Part shown: positions 1 through 7,029 of the stretch, one piece after another
Numbering within the stretch: the stretch's first letter is position 1
How the letters are laid out: each line of letters starts with the position of its first letter
From: Sphingomonadaceae bacterium
Lineage (GTDB): Bacteria; Pseudomonadota; Alphaproteobacteria; Sphingomonadales; Sphingomonadaceae
DNA length: 12,107 nt
Assembly: GCA_013821585.1 (NCBI GenBank)
Contig: JACDGO010000032.1
Span: forward strand, 1 to 12,107
Reading direction: 5' to 3'
The notes under the pieces: model-generated
Databases searched by the model: none
Seen by the model: only the letters and a program-made list of their open reading frames with translations
What the model was told of the DNA's origin: nothing
Position numbers and translations under genes: made by a program

Positions 1-354
1 CTCAAGGCGCGCGAGCGCTTCGAGCCGTGGGTGCTGCGAGCTACGTCCGGCAAGATCGACGCCCGATCGCCAAGCCTTTTTGAGCGTGTCGGCCGCGGCG
101 CTTATCATGCCCGGCAGGAGCTTGATCGCGTCGAGTTCCCCCAGGGATGTGACCACAAGCGCGTCTGCGAGTGCTTCGTGCAGGACGTCGTCGTCGATCG
201 CCTGCGCAAAGCCGCCCGCTAGCCGCAGTGCGAGCTGCTCGAACGTCATCACCTGAACACCGCTGGCGTTGGCGCGGGCTGCTTGGAGGCGTAGTTCGCT
301 CGCTGCCAAACGGCCGTGCGCCACGATCGTTCGTCGCTGAACTGCAACCCCCAT
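1..354 (-). CDS. N-terminal part of an AddB/RecB-like PD-(D/E)XK nuclease or inactivated helicase protein (runs off left edge)
   Basis: The minus strand is open from an ATG at 354-352 to the window edge, 118 codons with no stop. The protein begins MGVAVQRRTIVAHGRLAASE and continues with a strongly protein-like pattern: LRLQAARA, then VMTFEQLALRLAGGFAQAID near residues 35-54, then LPGMISAAADTLKKAWRSG and HPRLEALARLE. From memory, this resembles the first ~120 residues of proteins annotated as PD-(D/E)XK nuclease family, AddB-like or inactivated superfamily I helicase, which usually sit beside a UvrD-type helicase gene. Neither the nuclease motif nor the partner gene is inside the window. No good Shine-Dalgarno precedes the ATG; GTG 252-250 and ATG 249-247 are shorter alternatives, but the conserved-looking residues upstream favour 354. 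It lies downstream of the methylase gene on the same strand, 262 bp away, so it probably has its own promoter. That a gene exists here is well supported; its family is an inference. Confidence 0.62.
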   Translation of the reverse strand, partial: MGVAVQRRTIVAHGRLAASELRLQAARANASGVQVMTFEQLALRLAGGFAQAIDDDVLHEALADALVVTSLGELDAIKLLPGMISAAADTLKKAWRSGVDLAGRSSQHPRLEALARLE

Positions 355-371
355 GTTGTACCGTCTGCTAT

Positions 372-396
372 GGTGCTCAGACGATATTCAAGCACC
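372..396. promoter_or_regulatory. Inverted repeat just upstream of the left-edge gene; possible operator
   Basis: GGTGCT (372-377) and AGCACC (391-396) form perfect 6-bp arms around a 13-bp spacer. The element lies 18-42 bp upstream of the ATG at 354, where a promoter or operator would be expected. I see no convincing -35/-10 pair, so the regulatory role is only inferred from position and symmetry. Confidence 0.22.
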
Positions 397-447
397 GGAC
401 ACTCTACAAAGAAAAAACCCTACTTCGGCCCACAAAGTTTAGATTGG

Positions 448-476
448 AGGCAGAACGACAGCTGCCTGGAACCAGG
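448..476. repeat. Clustered inverted repeats between the methylase gene and the left-edge gene; possible weak terminator
   Basis: AGGCAG (448-453) pairs with CTGCCT (462-467) across an 8-nt loop. It overlaps a second inverted repeat, CCTGG (465-469) with CCAGG (472-476). Read on the minus strand, the transcript from the methylase gene would meet these stems and then, about 30 nt later, a six-T run at 417-412. That spacing is too long for a textbook intrinsic terminator, so termination is only possible. The rest of 355-616 has no open frame worth calling (the longest minus ATG frame noticed is 13 codons) and no convincing tRNA. Confidence 0.2.
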
Positions 477-616
477 ATCGAACGCTCAACGTGTCTCACC
501 GGAAATCAGCCACGAGACGTCTGTTCACCTCTCGCATGCTTACGAGCGCAGGTCGGTATCGGACTAGCAACTGACAAGCAGATCCGTCACGTGCCAAGCC
601 TTCTGAGGTGTAGCTT

Positions 617-3613
617 TCAAAGAGGAAGCAAAGCATCCACGAGGTGCTCGATCGTTTCCGCCACGCCGTCAGCTTCCAGCGCCTGCCGGATCAGGCGCCG
701 CTTGGTGGTAAAGTGCACGTGCTCGGGCAGCTCGACGCGAGCGGCGACTTGCGCGGCGTGCAGCGCCGCTGCAGCGAGATCGCAATGGACCGCATCCCTA
801 GCATCGAACTCCGGGATTGGGAGCGTCCAGACCAGATTGTCGAAGTCGCGCGGATCGCGCTGGCCGACCGGTTGCAGATCTTTCACCCGATCAAGCACGA
901 TTTCGGCGTTAAGAACGGCGGCGACATAAGCGGCTTCTTCGAGCGAGTTAGCGGCCGACCAATACAGCTTCGTGTCAACGATCACGTCATCGTCCTCGAT
1001 CCAGCACGCGCTCAGCCGGGTTCCCGCCTTTGAGTAGAGGACGCGTATTGGCGATCTTACGGACTGGTTCGTCAGCTTCTGCAGGTGGTTGAGTGACTGC
1101 GCGAGCGCTACGCGCGGCGAGCCGTCGGCCGCCTTGTTGCTATGCTGGTTCCACTTCGTCTCGGCGTCACGCAGCCACGCGGCAAGACCTCGATGTCCTC
1201 GTGCATCCGCCGTGGCTGACGTTAGGATCCCTCCCTCCTCCAACGGCACCACACCTGTCGTCAGCCCGAGGATCGAATAGGGTGCGACCGATTCCCCGAG
1301 TGCGATGCGGCGCACGAAGGCCCTTTCGACCGGGCCCTCCGGAGGCTCGACTGTGGTCCATGGCCGCTTGTCCAGGCTACTGACACGGCCGCGCAGCCGC
1401 GGCGCATCGCGGCGGCTCTGCAAGCGCCCGACAGCGGCATGCTCTACTAAGAAAAAGCGGCGCGGGCTCAGGCTGGCCCCCTGCCGGAAGCGCTTGCGAT
1501 AGGGCGAGGCGGCAATCAGCGTTCGCGGCCTTGGCCAAGCTGCGCGCACATGATCGAGCGCACCCGTCGCCTCGGCCTCGCTGGCGTCGCGCCGGGGCAG
1601 CACGCCCACCCACCTATCGAACTCCGCCGGTGGCGGACCTGCCCGGTCGCGCTGGCCGAACAGTACGCAGGTGCTTGTCGTGCTGCTGCCCGATTGCGCG
1701 CCAAAGATGGGCCATACGCGCTCCAGCCCCCAGCCGCCGGTGATCGCAACCTGCACGCGCTGCATGCTCCCGTCGCGCATAGCGGCGAACACCGGCGCGT
1801 TGAGTGCGGCATAGGGCAACACCAGCGCGAGCGTGCCGCCCTCCCGCAGATAGCGTTCGGCGCCGCGTGCCCAGAACAGCGCGAACATGTCCTGATGCGT
1901 CGCGAGGCTACCGCCGACCCAGAGATTGTAGCTTTGCAGCGCCTCGCGCAGCCGGTCTTTCATCTCTGCGCTCAGGTGGCGATAGACGATCCAGGGCGGA
2001 TTACCGATCAGCACGTCAGCGCGGTGATCGGGGTGCGATAGCCAGACCGGACGCAGCAGATTGCGCAGTATGAAGGTCCAAATGTGGTTGCGGCCGTCGA
2101 GATAGAGCTGCTTAAGCTGTGCGAAGGTTCGACCCAGCATTGCCGCGTCCTCGGCGGTGGCGCCGGCACGGGCGATTGCGTCGCGGATCGTCTCGGGCTC
2201 GGCAAGCGTGTCGAGCCCACGGTTGAGCTCGTCGAGCGCGCCTTCAAACAGTTGCTGATTGCTCGCCAGCCCGGCCGGAATGCGCAGCGGCGGATCGTTT
2301 GGCGGCACGTCCACCAGCACTTCGGCCGATGCGCCGAGCGGGCGCAAGCTCCACTGCATCGAATCGCCCATGTAGACCGGTACGCTGAGCGTCGGCGGGC
2401 GATCCTGCACCAGATCGCCCAGCGCAAGTAGCCAAGTGACGCGCGCGAGCGCGACAGCGACGGGGTGCACGTCGATTCCAAACACGCGATCAGCGCAAGT
2501 GGCAACGATCTGCGCCGGCGGCAGCCCGGCTTCGCGGCCTGCTGCAATTAGTCGTCGCAGCGCCTGAAACAGGAAGGTTCCGGAGCCACAGGAAGGATCG
2601 AGTACGCGCTGATCGAGCGGTCGTTCGACGGCGGCGGCCACGACGCGCGCGGCCAGCCAGTCGGGCGTGTAATATTCGCCCAGATCGTGCCGCTCGTCCG
2701 GGTCGATCAAGCTCTCATAAAGGCTTTTGAGCACGTCGACCTCAACGTCACGCAGGCGGAAGCGCACCGTTTCCGCTGCCAGCGAGCGCACCAAGTCCCC
2801 GCCGCCGTCGGCGAGCAGCAGCCAATCAAAGAAATCGGCCTCAACGGCGCCAACGATTCCTTCGTTCGCGAGTAGCCGACCCGACAGCAATTCCGCCGGA
2901 TCATCGACCGCCAGATCGAGCACGCGCGCAGCGATCGCCTTAACGAGGATCGTCAGATAGGTATGCTGGAGGAACAGCGAGTCGCTGCCGACGTCGTCGC
3001 CGTAGACTTGGCGCAGCAATCCGTCCCACAAATTGCGCTTCAGCCGCACTTCGGGATGGTCGCCGACCTCAGCCCACTGCCGTTGAAGCTCCGCCTGCGC
3101 GCGGCCGAAGGCCAAGCTGTGTCTTCCGAAGGTGAGCGCAACCGCGATCTGTGTCGGCATCACTTCGGGGACGGGTGCGAGCAGTGGCTCGAGCCAGCTC
3201 AGCAGCCGCTCGGGATGCGCGACCTCGACCTCGTAGCGCCCGATCGGCACGAGCGCACCTTGATCGAGGGTATACGCAAGCAAAGTTGCGCCGTCGGTTG
3301 CAAGGCCGACGGTAGTGCGACCCGCCGCGCTGCGGCGGCCGGCATCGGCCAGATAGTCAGGCATACGCGCGAGGACGTCCCGCTCCTCGCGGCGCAAATC
3401 GCTCTTCAGCTCAATGACGGTCGCGCCCCATGCGACGTCGATTCGACCGCTGTTGTCGACTAGGTAGCGCTCATGCTCCAACTCGCTGAAGGCAGCGCCG
3501 AAGCCTTCGCGAAGCAACTCCGTCAACAAGCCCCGCAACGCCTCGTGCCGCGGCCGCGAGGCCATGGATCGGACGACCTCGGGCAGGCGGTCCCCGCGCC
3601 AACCGTTTGGCAT
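617..3613 (-). CDS. Single-chain type IIG-like restriction-modification enzyme (Eco57I-type N6-adenine methylase with N-terminal nuclease motif)
   Basis: This 998-residue protein is expected to methylate adenine in a specific DNA site using S-adenosylmethionine and probably to cut unmodified DNA. In order it has: a PD-(D/E)XK-like motif (GRIDVAWGATVIELKSDLR, Asp59, Glu68, Lys70); a helical linker; motif X (DLGEYYTPDWLA, about 310-321); SAM-binding motif I (VLDPSCGSGTFL, about 337-348); an acidic motif after it (FGIDVHPVAVALAR, about 378-391); and catalytic motif IV NPPW (538-541). The C-terminal ~400 residues look like a TaqI-type specificity domain, ending with a LNAEIVLDRVKDL-type segment. 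The chosen ATG (3613-3611) has GAGGGA a few bases upstream; a longer TTG start at 3637 is less likely. Length and layout fit type IIG enzymes. A BREX PglX-like or DISARM-type methylase is the main alternative, but no BREX or DISARM partner is visible here. Confidence 0.82.
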   Translation of the reverse strand: MPNGWRGDRLPEVVRSMASRPRHEALRGLLTELLREGFGAAFSELEHERYLVDNSGRIDVAWGATVIELKSDLRREERDVLARMPDYLADAGRRSAAGRTTVGLATDGATLLAYTLDQGALVPIGRYEVEVAHPERLLSWLEPLLAPVPEVMPTQIAVALTFGRHSLAFGRAQAELQRQWAEVGDHPEVRLKRNLWDGLLRQVYGDDVGSDSLFLQHTYLTILVKAIAARVLDLAVDDPAELLSGRLLANEGIVGAVEADFFDWLLLADGGGDLVRSLAAETVRFRLRDVEVDVLKSLYESLIDPDERHDLGEYYTPDWLAARVVAAAVERPLDQRVLDPSCGSGTFLFQALRRLIAAGREAGLPPAQIVATCADRVFGIDVHPVAVALARVTWLLALGDLVQDRPPTLSVPVYMGDSMQWSLRPLGASAEVLVDVPPNDPPLRIPAGLASNQQLFEGALDELNRGLDTLAEPETIRDAIARAGATAEDAAMLGRTFAQLKQLYLDGRNHIWTFILRNLLRPVWLSHPDHRADVLIGNPPWIVYRHLSAEMKDRLREALQSYNLWVGGSLATHQDMFALFWARGAERYLREGGTLALVLPYAALNAPVFAAMRDGSMQRVQVAITGGWGLERVWPIFGAQSGSSTTSTCVLFGQRDRAGPPPAEFDRWVGVLPRRDASEAEATGALDHVRAAWPRPRTLIAASPYRKRFRQGASLSPRRFFLVEHAAVGRLQSRRDAPRLRGRVSSLDKRPWTTVEPPEGPVERAFVRRIALGESVAPYSILGLTTGVVPLEEGGILTSATADARGHRGLAAWLRDAETKWNQHSNKAADGSPRVALAQSLNHLQKLTNQSVRSPIRVLYSKAGTRLSACWIEDDDVIVDTKLYWSAANSLEEAAYVAAVLNAEIVLDRVKDLQPVGQRDPRDFDNLVWTLPIPEFDARDAVHCDLAAAALHAAQVAARVELPEHVHFTTKRRLIRQALEADGVAETIEHLVDALLPL

Positions 3614-3616
3614 TAT

Positions 3617-3622
3617 TCCCTC
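3617..3622 (-). promoter_or_regulatory. Shine-Dalgarno of the methylase gene
   Basis: On the minus strand GAGGGA lies three bases before the ATG at 3613 (five bases counting from GAGG). It is one of the few clear ribosome sites in the window and decides the start against the upstream in-frame TTG at 3637. Confidence 0.6.
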
Positions 3623-3675
3623 GCAGTCCAGTCCCAACCATTGCCGGCGCGGGCGCGAAGGCCTATGCGACGGCC

Positions 3676-3966
3676 ATGAGCTGCAGTCAGGCTGACCTGT
3701 TCGCGCAAGATAACGCTAAACGCAACAAGCTGTCGGACACACAGCGTTTGATGATCCAGTCGCGCCTGGAAGCGACGCTAGCCTGGCTAGAAACGGCCGA
3801 GGCTTTCCCCTGGCGAAACCCGCTCGACGCCGTGCACGAAGAGAACCGCTTTCAACGCGATACAGAGAAGCTTGGGGATGAGGGGCCACTGTTATGGGCT
3901 CGGTTCGACGAAGAGATGAACCGGTTACACGCGACGCGGTCACCTTCAGTTGCCTTGCGCGGCTGA
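3676..3966 (+). CDS. Small conserved-looking hypothetical protein (96 aa)
   Basis: The ATG at 3676 opens 96 codons. The protein is hydrophilic and mostly helical: an N-terminal QADLF segment, then KLSDTQRLMIQSRLEATLAWLETAE as a likely amphipathic helix, then a FPWRNPLDAVHEENRF stretch, and LLWARFDEEMNRLH near the end. Its periodicity and tryptophan/charged pattern look like a real folded protein, and I have the impression of similar short uncharacterised proteins in sphingomonads, though I cannot name a family. It has no signal peptide, membrane segment or catalytic motif. It is divergent from the methylase gene (62 bp apart) and converges on cap2. The frame extends upstream to a TTG at 3607, but the first 23 residues look like untranslated sequence. 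There is no strong Shine-Dalgarno. Confidence 0.6.
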   Translation: MSCSQADLFAQDNAKRNKLSDTQRLMIQSRLEATLAWLETAEAFPWRNPLDAVHEENRFQRDTEKLGDEGPLLWARFDEEMNRLHATRSPSVALRG

Positions 3967-3982
3967 CTCGAAGCGCTGAACA

Positions 3983-4153
3983 TCAATCCCTTACGGTCGC
4001 TCGATTATTGGCCACCGCGACAACCTGATGCGAAGTAATCGGTCGGGCTCCTTGGACCTCGACTATGCCAGAGCAGGGTCGATCATCACCCAACGGTGCT
4101 CTGAGGCTAGCGCTCAGCCCATCGGTCGATTCGATAGAGGTCAGCAGAAGCAT
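3983..4153 (-). CDS. Doubtful small ORF directly after cap2 (56 aa), in the place where cap3 would normally be
   Basis: An ATG at 4153 begins 5 nt after the cap2 stop and opens 56 codons (MLLLTSIESTDGLS at the start). The same frame also extends 48 nt upstream into cap2. The position is that of cap3, the JAB-family deconjugating protease, in canonical type II CBASS. The translation shows no HxH...SxxD metalloprotease signature, and it is far too short for a JAB domain of ~130-160 residues. It may be chance, a remnant, or a tiny unrelated protein. The rest of 3967-4158 contains only a weak CTGAG/CTCAG inverted repeat and no T-run. Confidence 0.15.
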   Translation of the reverse strand: MLLLTSIESTDGLSASLRAPLGDDRPCSGIVEVQGARPITSHQVVAVANNRATVRD

Positions 4154-4158
4154 GATGT

Positions 4159-6006
4159 TTACGCGGCCCTTCGAAGCCCCTCCGATCTGCAGGCGGGGCA
4201 CTCAATGTCGACCGGCCAAGCCCGATCAACGCGACGCGCGCCTTCTATCGCATCGCGATGGTCCTTCAAGAAAGCGGCAGACCATCGACCGCCCGCGGCG
4301 GATAAGTGCCGCTGCTCGCCTAACCACATCCGGTGCTCGCTATTTCCGGACGGCTGCAGCAGCGCGTCGAGTGCCGCGGTCGCCACCAGATCAACGACGG
4401 CACCGAGCTCGACGGGGCCATACGGCACAAAATGATTGCCGCACGCGGGCTCCTCGATGCTTTCCCCTGCGCCATCCCACTGCGTCACCTCGAAGTGCGG
4501 TCGGCCGGTCGGGCCGATTCCGCACCTAAGGCAGGCACCTTCAGCGACCGTTACCGCATGACCTGACGCGGCGCGCGACTCGGTCCAGCCGTAAATGATC
4601 GGCATCGGCTTCCCGGCACTGGTATGCCACCGGTTCAAAGCTGATTCGGCTGCCCAACTCCCCGTGGTGGCGATCACCAAGTCGCTCGCCTCAAGGATGT
4701 CGAGGTGACCGTCGATGATCGACAGCGCGCCTATGGCGTGCCCGAAGACTTCGAGATGCGGAAAGTCGCCCCGCAGCGTGTTCGCCAGTTCGATCGCCTT
4801 GTTTCGTCCGATCGATCGGGCACCCAACTCATGTCGGCCGATGTTCGCCCAAGCCAAGGTCTCGTGATCGACCAGGTGCATGGTGCCGACACCGGCGCGC
4901 GCGAGCGCCATCGCGACGGAGGAGCCTAGCGAGCCGCAACCGATGATGATCGCGGTCCGCGAAAGCAGCGCCGCACTCCGCGCATCCTTCCCGCGTCCGT
5001 GCACCCAGGATGCGTCAGCGCGATCAACATTGAGCTTGTCGACGGCGATGTCGGAGAAGGTCCGGGATGCGGCGATCAGCGGCGGTATCGCCGTCGCGCG
5101 GAAGCCACGGGCTCGCGGGTCAGAAGCGCCGCGTAGCGACCCGCGCGCCGGCTTCCCCGGCCGCATTGACGTAGCGATCAAACCCGGACCACCGCGACCC
5201 TCGGCACCGAAAACGACGATAACTTCATCGGGGGTCGCGGCGGCGAGATCGGCAAGGTGCCCGGCTGCTTCGATACCAGCGGCTGCGGCGAGGGCGAGGA
5301 CATCGCGGCCGACGACTGGATAAGCCGACGGCAAAGGCGGCTCGGGGAGCCACACGAAGGCTGCGGGTGACGTCCTCAGCCGACGCGGTGCGTCACCGTC
5401 ATGGAAACGGTTAGCGATCCAGCGGATTAGCGAACCGTCATCCTCACCCACGACAAGCAGACCGTCGTCGCCGCGCCACATTCGCGCCGGGCGCGACGGA
5501 CCTTCGGGCCGAAGAAGACTGACCACTCGAGCCGCGGCGCCGGCCGAATACCACCAGTAGGTCAGGAACTCCTCGCGGAAGTCGCGGTCAACGATCGTGT
5601 CCTCAATGAGCTCCTCAATCAGCCTCGCCGACCGCGCGAGCAGCTCGATCGCGACGTCCGCCGGCCGCTCGACGTCAACCTCGGCCATAACCGGGAGCAG
5701 GCACAGCACCCCGTCACTCTCGACATGCGGCCACACCAGTTGGCCCGGTCCGTCCACCAGAGCCGTGCGCGGGTAAGCCACCGGGAACGCGGAAGCGACA
5801 AGCAGGTCGAGCTGACGCCATTCGCCGTCGCTGAACTCCACCCGGATGCGCCAGCCCGCCGTGAAGCGGCGCCGCGGGTACGTCGAACGCAGCTCGTCAA
5901 CGCTCAGGCGATGCTGGCGACTGCCGAACAAGTCGCGCAGCCGGTTCGTGACCTCGACGACGGCCGCACCGAACCCCTGACCGCCATCGCCGTCTGCCCT
6001 AGGCAT
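4159..6006 (-). CDS. cap2: Cap2: E2-E1 (ThiF) fusion that conjugates the CBASS nucleotidyltransferase
   Basis: This 615-residue protein has the Cap2 layout. Residues ~20-160 are an E2-like domain with the probable catalytic cysteine Cys102 in PHVESDGVLCLL. A linker domain follows. From ~340 comes a ThiF/E1 adenylation domain with GCGSLGS (356-362), Asp380, Asn388, Arg391 and Lys403, as in MoeB/ThiF enzymes. The probable E1 catalytic cysteine is Cys522 in EEPACGNHFVPYGPVEL. Two CxxC pairs, CLRC (492-495) and CPAC (603-606), fit a structural zinc. Known family role: Cap2 activates the C-terminus of the CD-NTase and links it to targets, which primes cyclic-nucleotide synthesis. Its ATG overlaps the end of the CD-NTase gene by 8 nt, so the two are probably translationally coupled. 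All expected active-site residues are present, so the protein looks functional. It is the last recognisable gene of the operon; cap3 is absent. Confidence 0.92.
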   Translation of the reverse strand: MPRADGDGGQGFGAAVVEVTNRLRDLFGSRQHRLSVDELRSTYPRRRFTAGWRIRVEFSDGEWRQLDLLVASAFPVAYPRTALVDGPGQLVWPHVESDGVLCLLPVMAEVDVERPADVAIELLARSARLIEELIEDTIVDRDFREEFLTYWWYSAGAAARVVSLLRPEGPSRPARMWRGDDGLLVVGEDDGSLIRWIANRFHDGDAPRRLRTSPAAFVWLPEPPLPSAYPVVGRDVLALAAAAGIEAAGHLADLAAATPDEVIVVFGAEGRGGPGLIATSMRPGKPARGSLRGASDPRARGFRATAIPPLIAASRTFSDIAVDKLNVDRADASWVHGRGKDARSAALLSRTAIIIGCGSLGSSVAMALARAGVGTMHLVDHETLAWANIGRHELGARSIGRNKAIELANTLRGDFPHLEVFGHAIGALSIIDGHLDILEASDLVIATTGSWAAESALNRWHTSAGKPMPIIYGWTESRAASGHAVTVAEGACLRCGIGPTGRPHFEVTQWDGAGESIEEPACGNHFVPYGPVELGAVVDLVATAALDALLQPSGNSEHRMWLGEQRHLSAAGGRWSAAFLKDHRDAIEGARRVDRAWPVDIECPACRSEGLRRAA

Positions 6007-7027
6007 GGCGCCCCCCGCCCGACGACGCCACTGCCGCGGACATCGACGACCCCAAGCCGATCAGGGCCGCGGAAGTGCCGATGGTCGAAGAAGGTTTCGA
6101 CTCCTCCCCATTGCCGCGCTCGCTGAAAAACGTCGTGCAGAAAACCTTGTCCCAACACGCCAGCGCCTTGTTGCGTGTGCAATTGCGCTCGAACAGCGGC
6201 TCGAGCCACCTGAGCGCCTCGGCCAGCTTGTCGCGCAGCGCACGTGCCTTGGCGTCCTCAGTACCGCTCGTGATCGTGTCCCCGGCGGTGACCGGATGCC
6301 GAATGACCAAATTCCAGTCGAGCCGCTGCTTTGCAGCCTTCATCGTGTCATAGAGCGCCACGTCCTCGCGGGCAGTGAGCCACCCCTTCTCAACGACAAG
6401 CACCGTAATGCCGAACCCCGAAAGCAAAGATCCCCGCCAGCTCATGCGGCTGCGGGCAAAGGCTTTCAGCATCCGCACAAGGCGGCGAAGCTGCAGCCCA
6501 TCGACGCTTGCCGCGCGAGCATCGTCGAACCACTTCGTCACTTCGCGCGCGTCAGATCGCCGCCAACCGCTCGAGGACGCTAACTCATGCCAGACTTGGT
6601 CGCCGACCGTCACGGTCCGGTAGACCGGCATGTCAACGTGGTAGCCCTTCTTGTAGAATATGCGGACGCAGTTAGCTCGGACCTCAGGAGCGCGCTCGAA
6701 ACTGCCGTCATCTACCGCGTCGCGCACCACCCAGCGCGCCTGGAGCGCGGTCAGCTCGGCACCGCGCCCTCCGACGAGATCGTCTACGTCGAAATACACA
6801 CCGTCGTCGATGTCGTAATCGAAGTCGGGGTCGCACACCATCGTCCGCATGGCGTAGCTGCCTTGACCCACGAACTCGGTCGGCGCCGGATTGCCGGCTT
6901 TGTTCAGACCCTTGAGGAGCCGATCACGGTTCGCCTTGCGCCGGTCACGCATGGCGTCGCGCTCAGCCTGTGGTAACGTGACCTCGTCGTCATGGTAGAC
7001 GCGCACGTCGTTGGAACAATCGAACAT
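5999..7027 (-). CDS. cdnA: CBASS CD-NTase, DncV-like (clade A) cyclic dinucleotide synthase
   Basis: This 342-residue nucleotidyltransferase makes the second messenger of the operon. It shows the GS motif (GQGSYAMRT, Gly56-Ser57), the DxD metal ligands in DYDIDDGVYF (Asp72, Asp74) and the third carboxylate in YHVDMPVYR (Asp132). Several segments align by eye with Vibrio DncV: DIDDG, H(I/V)D(V/M)P, and a WFDDA...LRRLVRMLKAF helix. That points to clade A and a 3'3'-cGAMP-like product, although the product cannot be read from sequence. It is shorter than DncV (436 aa). The last ~35 residues, after FFSERGNG, are rich in Ser, Gly and Ala, look disordered and end in GGGRHA; such a free tail is what Cap2 activates. 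It begins 2 nt after capV and overlaps cap2 by 8 nt. Confidence 0.93.
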   Translation of the reverse strand: MFDCSNDVRVYHDDEVTLPQAERDAMRDRRKANRDRLLKGLNKAGNPAPTEFVGQGSYAMRTMVCDPDFDYDIDDGVYFDVDDLVGGRGAELTALQARWVVRDAVDDGSFERAPEVRANCVRIFYKKGYHVDMPVYRTVTVGDQVWHELASSSGWRRSDAREVTKWFDDARAASVDGLQLRRLVRMLKAFARSRMSWRGSLLSGFGITVLVVEKGWLTAREDVALYDTMKAAKQRLDWNLVIRHPVTAGDTITSGTEDAKARALRDKLAEALRWLEPLFERNCTRNKALACWDKVFCTTFFSERGNGEESKPSSTIGTSAALIGLGSSMSAAVASSGGGRHA

Positions 7028-7029
7028 TT

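Noticed and set aside
31..222. Plus-strand 63-codon frame at the left edge
   Set aside because: The minus strand over the same bases encodes a continuous, protein-like sequence that explains it better.
465..500. tRNA-like segment (reverse strand, TTCGATC resembling a T-loop)
   Set aside because: The bases flanking the would-be T-loop do not pair as a T-stem, and no acceptor or anticodon arms can be built.
171..929. Long plus-strand frame of 252 codons
   Set aside because: It overlaps the 3' end of the well-supported methylase gene and the left-edge gene on the opposite strand. Its translation is Arg/Ser/Ala-rich without any motif, which is typical of an antisense frame in GC-rich DNA.
3983..4201. 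ORF after cap2 as a cap3 gene
   Set aside because: It is only 72 codons at most, has no HxH or SxxD JAB motif, and part of it is the antisense-like overlap with the cap2 end. It is kept only as a doubtful small ORF.
4065..4529. Plus-strand frames across the cap2 3' end (135-154 codons)
   Set aside because: They are antisense to the E1 domain with its conserved cysteines; they are Arg/Ser-rich and have no recognisable pattern.
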